Shown: positions 42,607 through 55,232 of the stretch, one piece after another | How positions within the stretch are numbered: the first letter of the stretch is position 1 | Layout of the letters: each line of letters begins with the position of its first letter | Program-made: the position numbers and the translations under genes | From: Diphasiastrum complanatum | Lineage: Eukaryota; Streptophyta; Lycopodiopsida; Lycopodiales; Lycopodiaceae | NCBI GenBank assembly: GCA_029204225.1 | Contig: CM055104.1 | Location: 47,314,451 to 47,378,450, forward strand | Length of the DNA: 64,000 bases | Direction of reading: 5' to 3' | Notes under the pieces: generated by a model | What the model was told of the DNA's origin: nothing | Database searches by the model: none | The model's input: the letters and a program-made list of their open reading frames with translations, nothing else

Positions 42607-45085
42607 TGAGCAATGTGATTTTATTGGCCATCTTCGCGGCTGCAACGTATTCTGCTTCGCAAGATGACTTAGCTATGATGGTCTGCTTCTTGTTGACCCA
42701 GAGTACTACTGCACCTGCTGCAATGGTGCACCCTCCTGAGACACTTTTACAGACGTCCTTGAGTGATGCCCAACTTGCATCACTGTAGGAGTGCATCTGG
42801 ATCCGGTATCATGAGAGTAACACAGCCCATAATCCTTCATCTTTTGAAGGTATTGTAAGGTACACTTTGCGATTTTCCAGTGTGCTAAGCCTAGTTTTGT
42901 GCTGAATTGGCTCATTCTGAACATTACATAAGCTATGTCAGGACGTGTGTTGTCTGCTAGATACATCAAAGATCCGATTAGCCTCCTATAAGGTGTATGC
43001 TGCATGATCTCTTGTTCTTAATCAGTCTTGGGACTATCTTCGTTCGTTAGAATTATTCTTGCAAGCATTGGGGTGTTTTTCCCTTTGCAATCTGTCATCC
43101 TGAAATCATCTAGGATCTTCTGGATATACCTAGACTGATGAAGGTATAGCTTTCCTTCATCATAGTTGTGATCGATTCGTAAGCCTAGATAACATCTGGC
43201 TTCTCCTAGGTCTGCTATCTCAAAATGCTTCGAGATCTTGCTCTTTACTTTGGCAATTAGCTCTTCGCTTCTACATAGTTTCAGTGTGTCATCTACGTAC
43301 ACAACAACAATGATGATCTCCCCATCCGTGATCCTTACATAAACATTGGAATCGACTATACGATGGCTCGAATCCCAAGGATCTCGGGGCATGAACTTTC
43401 TTCTTGTACCATTGTCATGCAGATTGCTTCAGACCATAGATACTTCTATGCATTCAGCATGCATAGGTAGGAAGTGAGTCGAAGATATAACATAGAGGTT
43501 GATCCATGTAGACTTCTTCATCTAGCTTGCCATGTAAAAATGTTGTCCTCTCATCGACGATGTGAATCTTGAGGTCGTATACAACTGCATATGCAAAGAG
43601 TAGGCATAATGACACATGCTTCACCACTAGAGAGAAGGTCTCAATGTAGTCGATGTCATACTTTTGAGAGAATCCCTTTGCTACAAGTTTGGCCTTGTAT
43701 ATCGAAACATCTCCATTCGAGCCATACTTGAGCTCGTAAATCCATTTTCATTGCACTGTCTTTCGCTTGTCTGTTGGCACTAGTTGTAGTGTCCATACCT
43801 CATTCTTTTTCATGGATTCGATTTTCTCATTCATGACTTGGATCCATTTGTCTGGACTGTCAATGGCTTCTTCGATTATTTGTGGTTCGCCACTGAATTC
43901 ACAAAACTCTTTGGATATTGAAGCCGAGATGTCTAGCACAAATCTTGTTGGCGCTCTTCGCTCTCTTGTCGATCTCTTGGGAGATTCTTCAGGTACTGCA
44001 ATGCTCTTGCCTTTGTCTTTTTGGCTAGGTCTGGAACCATCTTAGTCTACAGGTGTTCTAGCTGCAAGCAGGCTTGTGGGTCCTTTTTTCATCTGATTCG
44101 TCGTAGCTGATGTGGGACTCGAACATCTTTTCTGAGTTTCAGGTTCTGCTCTCACTATCATGGTTGGCAAGTCGTAGTATTGCTTTCCTCGGACTTCATA
44201 GCTGGTAGAATCATTGTCGGCCATTCTTCTGGTCTCATCGAACTTGACGTCTCTGACAATGTTTATTAGATTCGTTTTTGGTATGTAGATCCTGTAGTAT
44301 GACGAATGATTGTCATACCCAATGACGTATCCTAATTCGACTTTCTCATTAAGCTTCCTTAAAAGCTTATCAGAAATATGTGCATAAGCTGCATAGCAAA
44401 TAATGCGAACATGTGTCAAATTGGGCTTTCTACCCCACCATAGTTCGTGTGGTGTCATGTGTAAGCAACAACAGATTTGCCTATCCTATTTTGGATGTAG
44501 GCAGCTATAGCTACTACTTCAGCCCATCTTGGTGCTTTCAAATAGGCCATCATGCACCTTGCGGCTTCCATGAGTGTCATGTTCTTTTGGTCAGCAACAC
44601 CATTGTGTTGTGGTGCATAGGAGGCAGTCCTTCTGTAAAGGATTCCTCGATCATTGTAAAATTCAGTGAAGCAATTTGAGATGTATTTTGCACCACGATC
44701 AGTCCTGATCTACTTCACCTTGCTTCATGTGCATCTTTCTGTCCAGTTCACATATTTTGTGAACTTGTCGAGTGCTTCTGATTTGTTGTGAATGAAGTAG
44801 AATCTGGAGAACTTGTTGTAGTCACGAATGAAGGTGATGTAATATCTCAAGCCTCCTATTGAGATCGCATCGAAAGGTCCATAGATGTCCGAATGTACCA
44901 GCTCCAGAATCTTTGTTGTTCCGTAGGAGTCTCTGGTGAATGGAGTTCGGGACATCTTCCTTCATGCACGCATCACAGATTGTCGAATTGGTTGCATTCG
45001 TGATGCTTACCCCTATGGTAGATCCATGTTGGCTTGTTTGATACAATGCCATTGAGTTCATGTGGCATAGTATGACATGCAACAA
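42607..45085 (-). pseudogene. Ty1/copia element: integrase to RNase H
   Basis: Reads from 45085 downwards. It has the integrase zinc region (ICDACMKEDVPNS), core (ELVHSDIYGPF, YYITFIRDYNKFSRF), catalytic-Glu block (QHNGVADQKN, degenerate), and TPHELWWGRKPNLTHVRII. RT starts near 43760 (VQ-stop-KWIYELKYGSNGDVS) and runs through YVDDTLKL (43290) and DLGEARCYLGLRIDHNYDEG. The connection is RRLIGSLMYLADNTRPDIAY, and RNase H is YSDASWASLKDVCKSVSGG with AKSSCEAEYVAAA. Several stops and shifts, including one destroying the LYGLKQS region. Gag and protease are missing, and RNase H is truncated at its 3' end. Confidence 0.92.
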
Positions 45086-45136
45086 TGTTCACAATGTCTA
45101 GATTGACATGCATGTAGATTTACACATGGAAATGGT

Positions 45137-46057
45137 CTAATATGACCTTTTAGAAACTCGAGCCATCATAAATGCATTGTGTCCTAAGTTTCCATTGTGA
45201 CATGCAAGGCATGCAAATATAGTAATGGACACGTGCATGTAGTTTTGTATTTGTCTAGTTGAGAAATTGACATTTGGAGAAAGTAGGTAGAAGTTAGGTG
45301 CAATTTCTGCATGCAAGCTGTTGTCAATATGGTAGTAGTTTACACTTAAATAGGTGTAGGAAATGCATTGAATGCTAGTAGTACCACAAATTTTGGCTCT
45401 CCTATATATGTACATATGGTTCTCATTCATTTCTAATGATGAATCGAACTTTTGTAAGGTCATAATATCAAAATTGGATCTCATGCTATTTTGCTTGTAA
45501 TTGTATTCTCTCTCTAACTCAAGATTGGTGTCTTCTTCATACATTATTTTGATTGTGGACTTTTCCTATTTGTGAGGAACTAGTATTTCTCTGATCTGTA
45601 GCATTCTAGATTGTGCTCTAGCCTCAGATTTGTATGTAGATTGTAGTATTACTCTGCAGGTGACCTATGTGCTACCATAAAGCATGGTAAAGATCATTCA
45701 CACTGTTGCTGTGGTTCCCCACACGTGTGAAGTTGTTGGATTTTCTACTAGGCTCTTCTCATTTGGACATGGAGTAGATGCATTACACAAAAAGCTCTTC
45801 TTCTCAAAGAGAGAGTCTCTTAAATAAGCAAGAGAGCTTTTTAGGTGGCATCCTAGTGGCATTTCCACATTTCACAAATTAGAAGTGGAATTATGCTCTC
45901 CACTAGAGGTCACCACTAAAAGGTGGCTCACTCTACTTTCTTTAAGAGTGGTCTACTTGCATTTATTACTTTGCCTAAAAATACTAGTTCCTACATGGTC
46001 ATTCCATCTTTTGAGATTCACCATGAGGCTTACACAGTTCTTGCTTGTCATTCTTAG
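45137..46057. other. Unassigned DNA between two copia relics
   Basis: No family recognised. An ORF at 45544-45137 has no visible domain. An ACACGTGTGAAG motif (about 45721) resembles that in the family A LTRs, so an LTR remnant is possible. Confidence 0.3.
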
Positions 46058-47902
46058 CTAGTACTTCTCGGCTCTCAGTCTTCGTTCGTCTCGTCTTCTC
46101 AAAGACCTCCTCGGCCTAAGGTGAGAGGTGCTCTTGGGCAACTCTGGCCGAATATCTTGGGAATTCATTAGAATCAGCCAACAACCATCTTCACTTCTAA
46201 AAGTTTTGATCTTGTGATTAGGATGCTTCTCAACAAATGCTTTGAGCTTAAGAAAGCTCTCAAATACTTGTGCTTTAGATGAAAGTATGAATACCCAACA
46301 AAACCTTGAGTAATCTTCTATGAATGTAACAAACATGGTGGCACCTCCATTGGACATTGTACTTGCAAAGTGTACATCCGAGTGGATCAACTCAAGTTGA
46401 TGAGTTGTCTTTGTGATTGAACTTGGGAAGGGCTTTGTATCTGCTGTTTAGAGAGCACATGCTTCACATACTTTCTCCTCTTTTGACAAGGATCTTGGAA
46501 GCCCTAAGACAAGCTCCTCCTTGCACATGACCTGCTTGGACTTTGAGTTGATGTGACCGATTCTTTTGTGCCAAAGACTATGATTGGATAAATTGGTCTC
46601 CTCGGCTAGCATCACAATATTAGCATCCACATAGGCATCTAGTTTGAATAATCTTCCAAATCTTATGCCTCTAGCAATGATCTTGCCATACTTCTTGATG
46701 TTACATGCATTTGTGGTGAACTCCACAATCAAACCATTGTCAAGCAATTGTCCTACACTAAGCAAGTTCTTAGTGATACTAGGAATGTAAAGTACTCCAT
46801 CAATCCTGATCTTCCTTGAAGATCCCAAGCATAAAGGTATGGATCCTATGCCTTCTACTTTACAAGCATAATCATTTGCTGTAAAAATTGACTTGATAGG
46901 TCCATCATAGATAGATAAGGTTTAAAAATACTCCCTCTTACTTGTCATGTGGGAGCTAGCCCCACTATCTATCCACCAAGGGTCTTCACTTCTTATGCTT
47001 GAAGATGAGAAACTTGACATCATGAGTGAATCTTCATGAGAGCTCTCCTCTTCCTCTTGGCCTAGGTTTGCTTGACTTTGAGATTGCCTCTTCTTGAAGC
47101 ACTCCGAGGCATAGTGCCCCATCTTGCCACAAAAGTAGCATTTGATCTTCGACTTATTCTTCTTTGGCTTGCTCAAACTTGGACTTGAAGATCCTTCTTG
47201 ATCTTCACCTTTGACTTGGTTCTTCTTGAATGCAGCACCCTTGCCTTTCAATTTGCTCTTGCTCTTGGTGAAAAGAGCCTTGTCATCTCCATCATTGAGG
47301 GAGACCTTCTCCATCCTTGACTTGATGTGAGTTCTCCTACTCTCCTCGGCCATGAGGACTCCATGGAGATCTTCAAGTGAGGGCAGCTTGCCCATAATTG
47401 CATAGCCTTGCACTAGGTTAGCAAAATCCACACTCAAACCATTCAAGATTAGTTGAACAAGATCACTTTCCTTAATGGAATCTCCTATGTAAGCAAGCTC
47501 CTTGTTTAAATCCTTAACTCTCAACACATATGAATGTCCACTCTCTCCTTTAGCTTGAAAACATTGAAAGATTTGATTCTTCAAGGATAGCAACCTTGAA
47601 GTATGCTTGGATTCATATATCTTTTGAAGAGTTTCCCATGCTTCTTGATCCGAGGTGCAAACACCTACCTCCTTAAGAAGCTCATTAGCTACATTTATTT
47701 TTATATGATGGAGAGCAACCTTGCACCTCCTTTTGTATTTTGTAGCTTTTTGAGGGTGAATAGGCTCATCCTCTTCACCACTCACTATATCCATTAGATC
47801 TTGTAAAATAAGAATTGATTCCATTCTTAACTTCCAAATTGAATGATTTGAAGCATTCAATCTATTATGTGAATCCAAAAGATATGCATTCATTGAAGCC
47901 AT
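46058..47902 (-). pseudogene. Ty1/copia 5' half, family A: gag, protease, pre-integrase
   Basis: The gag ORF at 47902-46922 is open for 326 residues. It begins MASMNAYLLDSHNRLN, has the UBN2-type gag core, a basic linker, a CCHC knuckle (CYFCGKMGHYASEC) and then the protease start DPWWIDSGASSHMT. 46828-46448 carries the pre-integrase region (YIPSITKNLLSVGQLLDNG, HKRIGHINSKS). 46390-46058 is the integrase start (MIHSDVHFAS, FIEDYSRFCW), and its frame ends in unrelated sequence. Downstream pol is missing. The full-length gag with zinc knuckle suggests this is the youngest copia copy here. Confidence 0.92.
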
Positions 47903-48270
47903 CTATCTTTAAACAAGATCTTGATCACAAGAATAGATGCAAAATAGAAATGATTGAAAGACTAGCTATCCCACTACCTAGGGACTTGAGAAAGCTCAAA
48001 ACTTAATCTCTCAATAAGAACCTACCTGATCTTAAGCCAAATCAAATCTATTAATGTCAACATGAATGAAAACTAGCTTGAATTTGCATAATAATCGGAT
48101 CTATGATTGCCTCCTCCTTGATCACGACTTTACAAGGATACAAAATTCACCTAATCTGAACCAAAAGGAATCGTACGCACATAGATTGTCTCTTCAAATC
48201 ATTCCTACAAAATCAGGTTGAATCATCATGCAATAATCAATTCAAACTATCTCACAAATCAAGCAAAATT
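47903..48270 (-). other. Copia leader, proximal part
   Basis: Non-coding leader with ccctaggtagtgggatagctag (minus sense), similar to the leader at 100-150. Confidence 0.6.
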
Positions 48271-48647
48271 CATTAGAGGAGGTTTGAGCTCCAAAAAGAC
48301 CCTTTAAAAATTTGTGCAAGATGTAATTTATGTTATTAAAATATTATAACACTAATACTTTTGACTTGCCATAACTTTTTAATCGTAGCCCAAAAGTAAT
48401 CATGTAACATATCATTGGAAAGGCCTTGTCAAGCGCTTTTTAATGCACCAAACTTCGCTAAATTTGGACTTACCACTAAACAGTTATGCCATTTTTAGTG
48501 TGGAATCAAAATGTGGACTCAAAAAGTTACGTTACATAGATTTCAAATTTGAATGTTTTGATTGGTCCATGTGTAAGAAAAAATTGAGAAAAAATATAAA
48601 AAGAATCTTTACAAAGGGTCTTTTTTGGATTTAGAACTCCTCTAATG
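48271..48647 (+). mobile_element. CATTAG-type MITE, copy 2 (377 bp)
   Basis: Starts CATTAGAGGAGGTTTGAGC and ends GAACTCCTCTAATG. It lies inside the leader of the family A copia. Flanks aaaatt / gaacac show no target duplication. Closest to copy 1. Confidence 0.9.
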
Positions 48648-49074
48648 GAACACAATCTTGACTAGAATTGCATTCCCTTGATGTGCACTTATCAAAGTCT
48701 TTGGGCTGACCCCAAAATTGAATTTCTAAGATCTGAATAAGTCTAAGAACGACCTATTATAGTACCAAAGATAAGAATCTACCTTCCTTTTGATTGATTG
48801 AAAACTATTCCTTGTGATAGACTCCACAAATTGAGTAGCATCAATATGAGAAAAGTACAAACTACTCGTTATTTTGATCCAATTGATAAGATATGACCAC
48901 AACTCGGATTTTGAAGCTAAAAAGCCTGTAAATAAAAAATCATTAGATCACTCTTCACTCAAATTGATAAAAAATTGAAGGTACTACTCATAAATTATGT
49001 CTAGATAGTAATCAATGCTTGAATTGCATCAAAATCTATGATTCTAGCATGAAGTGAAGCTCATTTCTTGGAAT
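48648..49074 (-). other. Copia leader, distal part
   Basis: Non-coding leader between the MITE and the primer site. Confidence 0.5.
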
Positions 49075-49087
49075 GGCTTTGATACCA
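49075..49087 (-). other. Primer-binding site of copia family A
   Basis: TGGTATCAAAGCC on the minus strand, adjoining the LTR end TTTTTATCA. Confidence 0.85.
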
Positions 49088-49660
49088 TGATAAAAATGTA
49101 GAAAAAATAAACCCATTTGATCCTAGAAATGATGGAGAAAGCACCTACTTAAAATCCAAACAAGATCTAGAAGCTAGATTACTAATCAATGCATTGATTC
49201 CTAGCTTATCTTGGCTTGAACTCCATGAATTAGCTCCAAAACTCTTCACACGTGTGAAAGTATGACCTGGTGCTGCTTGTGTACTGTACTGTACCTATAA
49301 CTCTAAACTCATTCAATCATTACAAAAAACTCTAAACTCATTCAATCATCACAAAAAACTCTAAACTCATTCAATCATCACAAAAACTCATATGCCAATA
49401 ATTCATCAATCAAATCATAGACTCAAACTAGTCAAAGTCTCAATTTTGCTCATAATTGGATGGAAATCCCATCACATATTTATGCATGTAGAGCTCGAAT
49501 CTGATCATATTGCATATCCCAAAGGTACCATTCCAAAGCTAGGTTAATGATTTGACTTAGAATAAGGTATCCTATGCTTTTGGCACGTGACATCCCCCAA
49601 CATGGCCTCAAAGTCATGAACAAGCGGTAATTGTGCAAACTAGCTTATGTAAATTTAACA
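49088..49660 (-). mobile_element. Copia 5' LTR, family A (573 bp)
   Basis: Minus-sense TGTTAAATTTACATAAGC...TTTTTATCA. Homologous to 32783-33459. A short unit (gaactctaaactcattcaatcat with variants) is repeated three times at 49310-49380, a local expansion absent from the other copy. Confidence 0.88.
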
Positions 49661-49798
49661 GTGGCTATACAAGTGAGTGGAAGGCAACACATTCATTCTA
49701 ACATGATACTTAACACAAAAACACCAAAGGATTGTATTCATTAAGTAGCATGTATAAATTAGATGAATTACGAACACAAAACTATAGCGGATGCAACT

Positions 49799-50201
49799 GC
49801 GTACTCATAAATAATTTTGAAAATCGATCGTTTCTATCTGACACACTTTTGCTAATAAGCAATGAAACGCTCTTAACAATATTCTATCACAAATTGAGTT
49901 CTTGAATCAATTGACTTGATTATTTGATTTAACTTGAGAAAATGATTAGCTATTTAGACTACTTAGCAATGCTGAATGAGCTTATTCAAATGACGGTTGA
50001 CGGCGTACTCATAAATAATTATAAATATTGATCGTTTCTATCTGACACACTTTTGCTAATAAGCAATGAAACGCTCTTAACAATATTCTATGACGAATTG
50101 AGTAATCAATTGACTTGATTATTTGATTTAACTTGAGAAAATAATTAGCTATTTATACTAGTTAGCAATGCTGAATGAGCTTATTCAAATGACGGTTGAC
50201 G
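49799..50201 (+). repeat. ~204-bp tandem duplication
   Basis: Units 49799-50002 and 50003-50201. Both start gcgtactcataaataatt and end caaatgacggttgacg. Over 90% alike by eye; the second lacks a few bases. Confidence 0.93.
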
Positions 50202-50340
50202 ACAACTGTTTAGCCAAGTCACAATTGACACTTAGCCATATTGAGCTGAAGATCGCAACTGGCACCTAGCCATATTGTGATGTCACTTATCCAGTTAGAT
50301 TTCATGGCAAGTGTAAAGGTTCGTAAGTAGTTGTAAGATG

Positions 50341-50500
50341 TAAGCCCGTGAGCAAACGTAAGAACCCATAAGTAGAAGTCCATGAGCTCATAGGAGGTCG
50401 CAAGAGGCCATAAGCTATCGTAAGCTCGTGAGCAAATGTAAGAACCCATAAGTAGAAGTCCATGACCTCATAGGAGGTCGCAAGAGGCCATAAGCTATCG
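50341..50500 (+). repeat. 80-bp tandem duplication
   Basis: Units 50341-50420 and 50421-50500, differing at only a few positions. Each starts taagcccgtgagcaaa or taagctcgtgagcaaa and ends ggccataagctatcg. The similarity suggests a recent event. Confidence 0.95.
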
Positions 50501-51117
50501 TAAACCTGCTTTGCGATTCTTGTGTATTCTTGTAGTCTGTGCAATAATGCGAGTAAATCTGCAGCCACTGGATAAATGAATGGATGTATATTAAAAATCA
50601 AATTAGAGTGATAAGGATAATAATCCAACACATAGCTCATGCACATTTCACGTGCAATGTGCATGAGCTATGTGGCAGCCCGAGCATCATTGGTTGTCCC
50701 ACTTGCACAATCTGTCATAATTTTCATGTGCTATGTGTTAACTTTTTATTGCGTGTCCACTTGAGAATTGTAAAAAAAAGCTCTCAAGAAATTATGCTTC
50801 CAAGTTTGCATGAATATCGTCTGTTTATCGTCCGTTTAAAGGTGCTTCCGAAATACAAAGAAAATCTGAGCACTTGGCATTATCGCGTCGCGGGTAAATC
50901 ACCCACACATCAAAATTTCAAAAAGTTCCATTTGCCCTGTTTTTGCAACCTCGATTTCCAGGATCAAATCAGGGAAGTAAGAGAAGAAGAAAGATTAGTT
51001 AATCAATCAAAGCAGAGCCAGGCATGGTTTTCATAAAACCCTAGTGGAAACCCTAGTTGTTATCTAGATTGAGAGCTCTGGTTTTGGAGCTATGAATGGC
51101 GATGGGGGTTGGCCCTG

Positions 51118-51530
51118 GTTTTTGATCTCCTTCTCTTTGCCGGTTCTGACAGTGAATTGATAAACAATTGCTTATTGTAAAGCATGAAAGGGATCGAGAT
51201 TGAGAAAAAGCAAGAGAGGTGGTTAGGGAGAATATATTTAGAGTGATAATAGCACCTTAGGGTTGCTGTGACTTTTTTCTTTCCTTTTTGCAGGCTTTGG
51301 CTTTTGGTCTTTCTTCTCTTTGCCGGTTGTGAGAGTGAATAGATGAACAATTGCTTATTGCAAGGCATGAAAGGGATCGCGAATGAGGAAAAGCAAGAGA
51401 TGTGGTTAGGGTAAATGCTTTTGAGCGATGAATGCATCCTAGGGTTCCTATGTCTTTCCTTTTTGCAAGAGCAAGATGGATGAGTTTCGAAATGTGCATT
51501 CTAGGGTTGCTGTAACTTTTGTGTTTTCAT
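51118..51530 (+). repeat. ~183-bp tandem duplication plus a partial third unit
   Basis: Units start near 51118 and 51301 (shared tctttgccggtt, gatgaacaattgcttattg, catgaaagggatcg, cctagggttc). A remnant (cattctagggttgctgtaac) occurs near 51500. It lies just upstream of, or within, the 5' UTR of the gene at 51662. Confidence 0.88.
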
Positions 51531-51661
51531 TATATGTTTCCATTTTGGAAGAGCAAGTGTAGGCCGAATGGAGGAGGATTGGAACGTGCAGCTTGCCATG
51601 CATCGGAAGAGCGTCACAGAAGAATCTACCAGAGACTTAGGGTAAACGGCACAGATTAAAA

Positions 51662-53011
51662 ATGGCTGGAGCTATGTACAAAACAAGCCAAAGATTACTA
51701 GCGAGTTCCTTTTCCAGGTCTGAAAACTTTGACCAGATAACGTTCTGTTTTTGTATCAGGTTGTGTTTTGTGACTGGCTGTTGAATTGGATTTATTTCTG
51801 TTAATCTTAACCTTTGTTCACCGTGTTTGTTTTATATCTGGATGTGTTGTTTATATTGAAATTGAGCGAGGTGATGTGTTGAATTGGAGCAACAGTGACA
51901 TTATGAACTTTGGCTTTCAGATTTGTTGCAAATATCTCATTTCCACTAAGCTGCAGCCTTTCCACAGCAGCAACACATATCAACTGCTCGTTTTCAGGCA
52001 GCAGTGACGTCTTGAAGGAAGGTTGGACATACTGTCGTACATTTTTTTACTCCTGTTTTTTTCATTCTGGCTATGCCTTTAAGGTCCGGAACAAACTTGT
52101 GTTTGACTTTTTGCCTTTCATGTCTCTTCTTGTGGTGATTGGAGTTGCGGAAAGAATGCTTCAATCAAATGTGTATCTGTCATCAATTATTGTTTCTCCT
52201 TGTTTTTCAAATTTGGTTTCACTGTAGAGATGGCAGGGCAACAATTTCTTTTGGAAGCTGGTTAATTAATTCGAAATATTTTCAAGCTCCCTGTGTTACA
52301 TCCATTTTGTCAATCGCTATTAATTGCAAGATTGGGTTGATTGCAGTGCGTCCAATCATGTGTGGGTGGCCTTTTTCGCATGGGAACAAACCAGAGTTAG
52401 TTGCACGTATCCATTCATCAGCTACGGACGATGGTGTTAGGAAGATAGATTCCACTGTAAAAGATGAGGATCCTCTAGATGATTTTTATACTGATGGAGA
52501 AGATGACAACCTTAATGATGACAACTATGAGCAAGAACCACATAAAATGCAGGATAGTTTCAAAGATGCAAAAATTCAACAAGATGATCAGCCAATCAGG
52601 GGGATGTCATGGGATCAAGAAAGGAGTGACCCTAACTTCGATCGACGCTATACAGGATTTCGACGAAATAGATCAAGCTTTTTTGGTGACAGTGATGCTG
52701 TGTTGGCCAAACTGCAAAGGCTTCGTCGTGGTCCTGATGGTAGGTTTGTGAATCTAGTTGAAGTCATTTCTGATTTAGACATATTGCTTGATGCTTATCA
52801 GAAAGTGAAAGCAGGCCCCAATGGCAATCCAGCTGAAGTGAGAGTAGATAATATCTGTTTAGATTGGTTTGTAGAAACTCAAGCAAAACTTAGAAATGGC
52901 ACTTTCAAGTTCAAACCTGTCAAGCGGGTCCTAATACGAAAGAAGCCACCAGGAAGAGGAAAGAGAAGAAGAGCACCAGATCTTGAGCCAAAAAATTTTG
53001 ACAAGAAATGA
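51662..53011 (+). CDS. Mitochondrion-targeted protein with group II intron maturase N-terminal domain
   Basis: Proposed gene with three exons. Exon 1 (51662-51717) starts MAGAMYKTSQRLLASSFS. Exon 2 (51921-52021) gives RFVANISFPLSCSLSTAA. Together they form a basic, serine-rich presequence typical of mitochondrial import. Exon 3 (from 52347, or 52395, to TGA 53011) has an acidic region and then the domain LDILLDAYQKVKAG...LDWFVETQAKLRNGTFKFKPVKRV. This matches the segment preceding RT in group II intron maturases. The protein, about 273 residues, ends in a basic tail (KKPPGRGKRRRAP) without any RT, maturase X or nuclease domain. Intron phases agree (2, then 1). The exon 2 donor (gaag/gttgga) is weak. 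No in-frame stops in exon 3. It could be a truncated nuclear copy of an organellar maturase or a gene that kept only this domain. Confidence 0.68.
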
Positions 53012-53167
53012 AAATAGGAAGTCACACAAAGCACTTGCTGCGTGTGCATGTTTTCCTTTATAAAGAGATCAGCAGGCTTATCTTTCTCCTATGTAAGCAT
53101 AACCAAATACTTGTGGCAGTGGTACACAAGCATTGTTGTGTTTTACTTGCTCCATGCATCTCTAATC

Positions 53168-53505
53168 CATAGTTGCACAGAAATGCGTTTCTGGGCAATA
53201 ATGTTCCCAGAAACGTGTTTCTGAGAATCGCGTTTCGGGCACCAGAATCGCTGAGAAAAAGAAAACAAATTATATATCTATTTTGCCCTGAAATTGCATG
53301 AAACTAGTCCTAAAATTGCCCTAAACTGGACCCAATTGTAACCATAACACCTACCAACCTATAAAAATGCAATTCCCTTGATTAGAGGTTTAATTTGATA
53401 CCCATATTGCCTGAAAATTAAAAAAAAAAAACGTTTTTGAGAAACGTTGTCCAAAACCAGAAACGCATTTTTGACCGCGTTTCTGGAACCTTAGTGCAAC
53501 TATGC
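53168..53505. mobile_element. hAT-type MITE (338 bp)
   Basis: Perfect 11-bp terminal inverted repeats, CATAGTTGCAC/GTGCAACTATG, flanked by a perfect 8-bp direct repeat CTCTAATC (53160-53167 and 53506-53513). Eight-base duplications and short CA...TG TIRs are hallmarks of hAT transposons. Subterminal gaaacgcgtttc-like motifs repeat at both ends. No ORF. Inserted about 150 bp after the stop codon of the maturase-domain gene. Confidence 0.92.
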
Positions 53506-53513
53506 TCTAATCT

Positions 53514-54683
53514 AAACACATATAATGGTGAATCAATTCCATAACTTGTAGATTTGTAAGTCAAATTTATCACATCCGCCTTACAAACAGGTAGTTTTCC
53601 TTCGACTTTTGTCTGAAAGAGATTGGCCTTGCTCAGAGAAGCATTTTGACAAGACATGCAAACTTCCTCAACTTGCTAGATCCCATAGTCTTTCCTTTTG
53701 AGATTCAACACCATTTTTCTCGTGTAAAACATGTGTCTTGTGGTTGTAAGGTTCAAACATCGAGTCAAATATATATGAGCAATTTTTAAAGCTAGTTTTA
53801 GTAGCCTCACAAAGTTAATTCAACATGTTGATTGCGTAAATTTTGGAAGGCTAATGTGGCTTTTGTAACACTTTGCAAGCATTTGTCCCATAGACTTTCT
53901 TTAAATCATGTCCATTTGAACTGTTGAGGGTTAACCTGACGTAGATTCAATTGAGCAAAATCAAATTTGCTACAGTCTGACTATACGTCTCTTTGCCCAA
54001 TTCTAGTGCAAATCCATGCTCACCTTGAGTAAGGAAGTTTGCAGCCATCCCGTACCACCACTATCTATCTCAAAATGGACATGCGTTGTCTAGATCATCA
54101 CCGGTAGGGCAAACAATCTTTATGTAATCTTACAGTTCTTCTTTTGATAATTTGATATGAATATTTCTTTTTATGAAGTATCACAATAATCATTAAGGTG
54201 CTAAATGTATTGTGCATCTTTATTGCCTAGTATACTAAGCAATCAAATTGCCACTGCAACTTAGATCATTCTATGTCTTTCTCAATCTTGTCAGTTATAT
54301 TAAGCAGTTACGATGATCGAATCCACTATTGCGTGCTTGTTGTAGGTTGGAGAGCAAGTTGAAAGATTTTCCTCTCACGATTGTATTGTGATGGATCACT
54401 CTCACTTGACTCATATGCCTTGATTGTACTATGTTGGAGAGTGTGGCACGAGTCTAGTAGCCACTCAAATGATGTTGGTATCTTTGAATGCATGACAAGT
54501 CATTGTCTACTTGTCTACTAGCTTAATTAGTATTGCATGGATGTGTCTCCACCCACCCTTATTTAGACTTGATGTGGCTTGAGGGTGGGGGCATGTAGTT
54601 AGCCTTGCATGTGTTAATTATTGAATGTAAAACTTTCATAGTTTTATGGTTGGGTGGTTAAAATGGTTGTATTATATTTTATT
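53514..54683. other. No recognisable gene
   Basis: Intergenic DNA between the hAT MITE and repeat X; no element ends identified. Confidence 0.35.
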
Positions 54684-55232
54684 GTGTATCGAAAAATAAT
54701 GTATGATATTCTTCTAATAACTCGTGTTTGGATTATTACATCAAGATCAAAAGATCTTGAATTGAATGCCATAAATTGAATAGATTTTTTTTCAAAAGAT
54801 GCCAAATCCACTATGTATAGACTTCGTCAAGTCTAATCTCATGATGTGCTATAGAAACTTTATTCTTTATAGAACTTCTAGCTCATCAGTCTAAACCAAT
54901 GCAAGCTTCCTTGTGAACAATGGTGAGTCAACATGAATTGGTATTATGACTAATTGGCTTCACCCAAAACTTGAATGTACCCCAAAAGGTTTACATAAAG
55001 CTCAACTCAATCCTTAGTGTCTCGAACATTTTCTTATGCATAAAATATTACCCAATATTCAATTCAATATTGAGCATGGTGAACATTCTCTGAGCATATT
55101 GTACTTTACTTTTTTGAAGACTTCTATACTCTAGTTCATAGTGATATTGCTCATCCCAAGTGTAAGTAGAAAGTGATTGCCAAAGGTGGAATGTATACTA
55201 AATCAAAAAAGAAACAATACCAATAGAAATCG
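54684..55232 (+). repeat. Dispersed repeat X, copy B part 1
   Basis: Matches 34060-34640 of copy A until caatagaaat, where the nested copia LTR begins. Confidence 0.8.

Noticed and set aside
49310-49380. Short repeats considered as a CRISPR array
   Set aside because: Three near-contiguous 28-bp units without unique spacers, inside a plant LTR.
50584-51036. 150-residue ORF before the maturase-domain gene
   Set aside because: No domain seen, crosses non-coding repeat-rich upstream DNA; likely chance.
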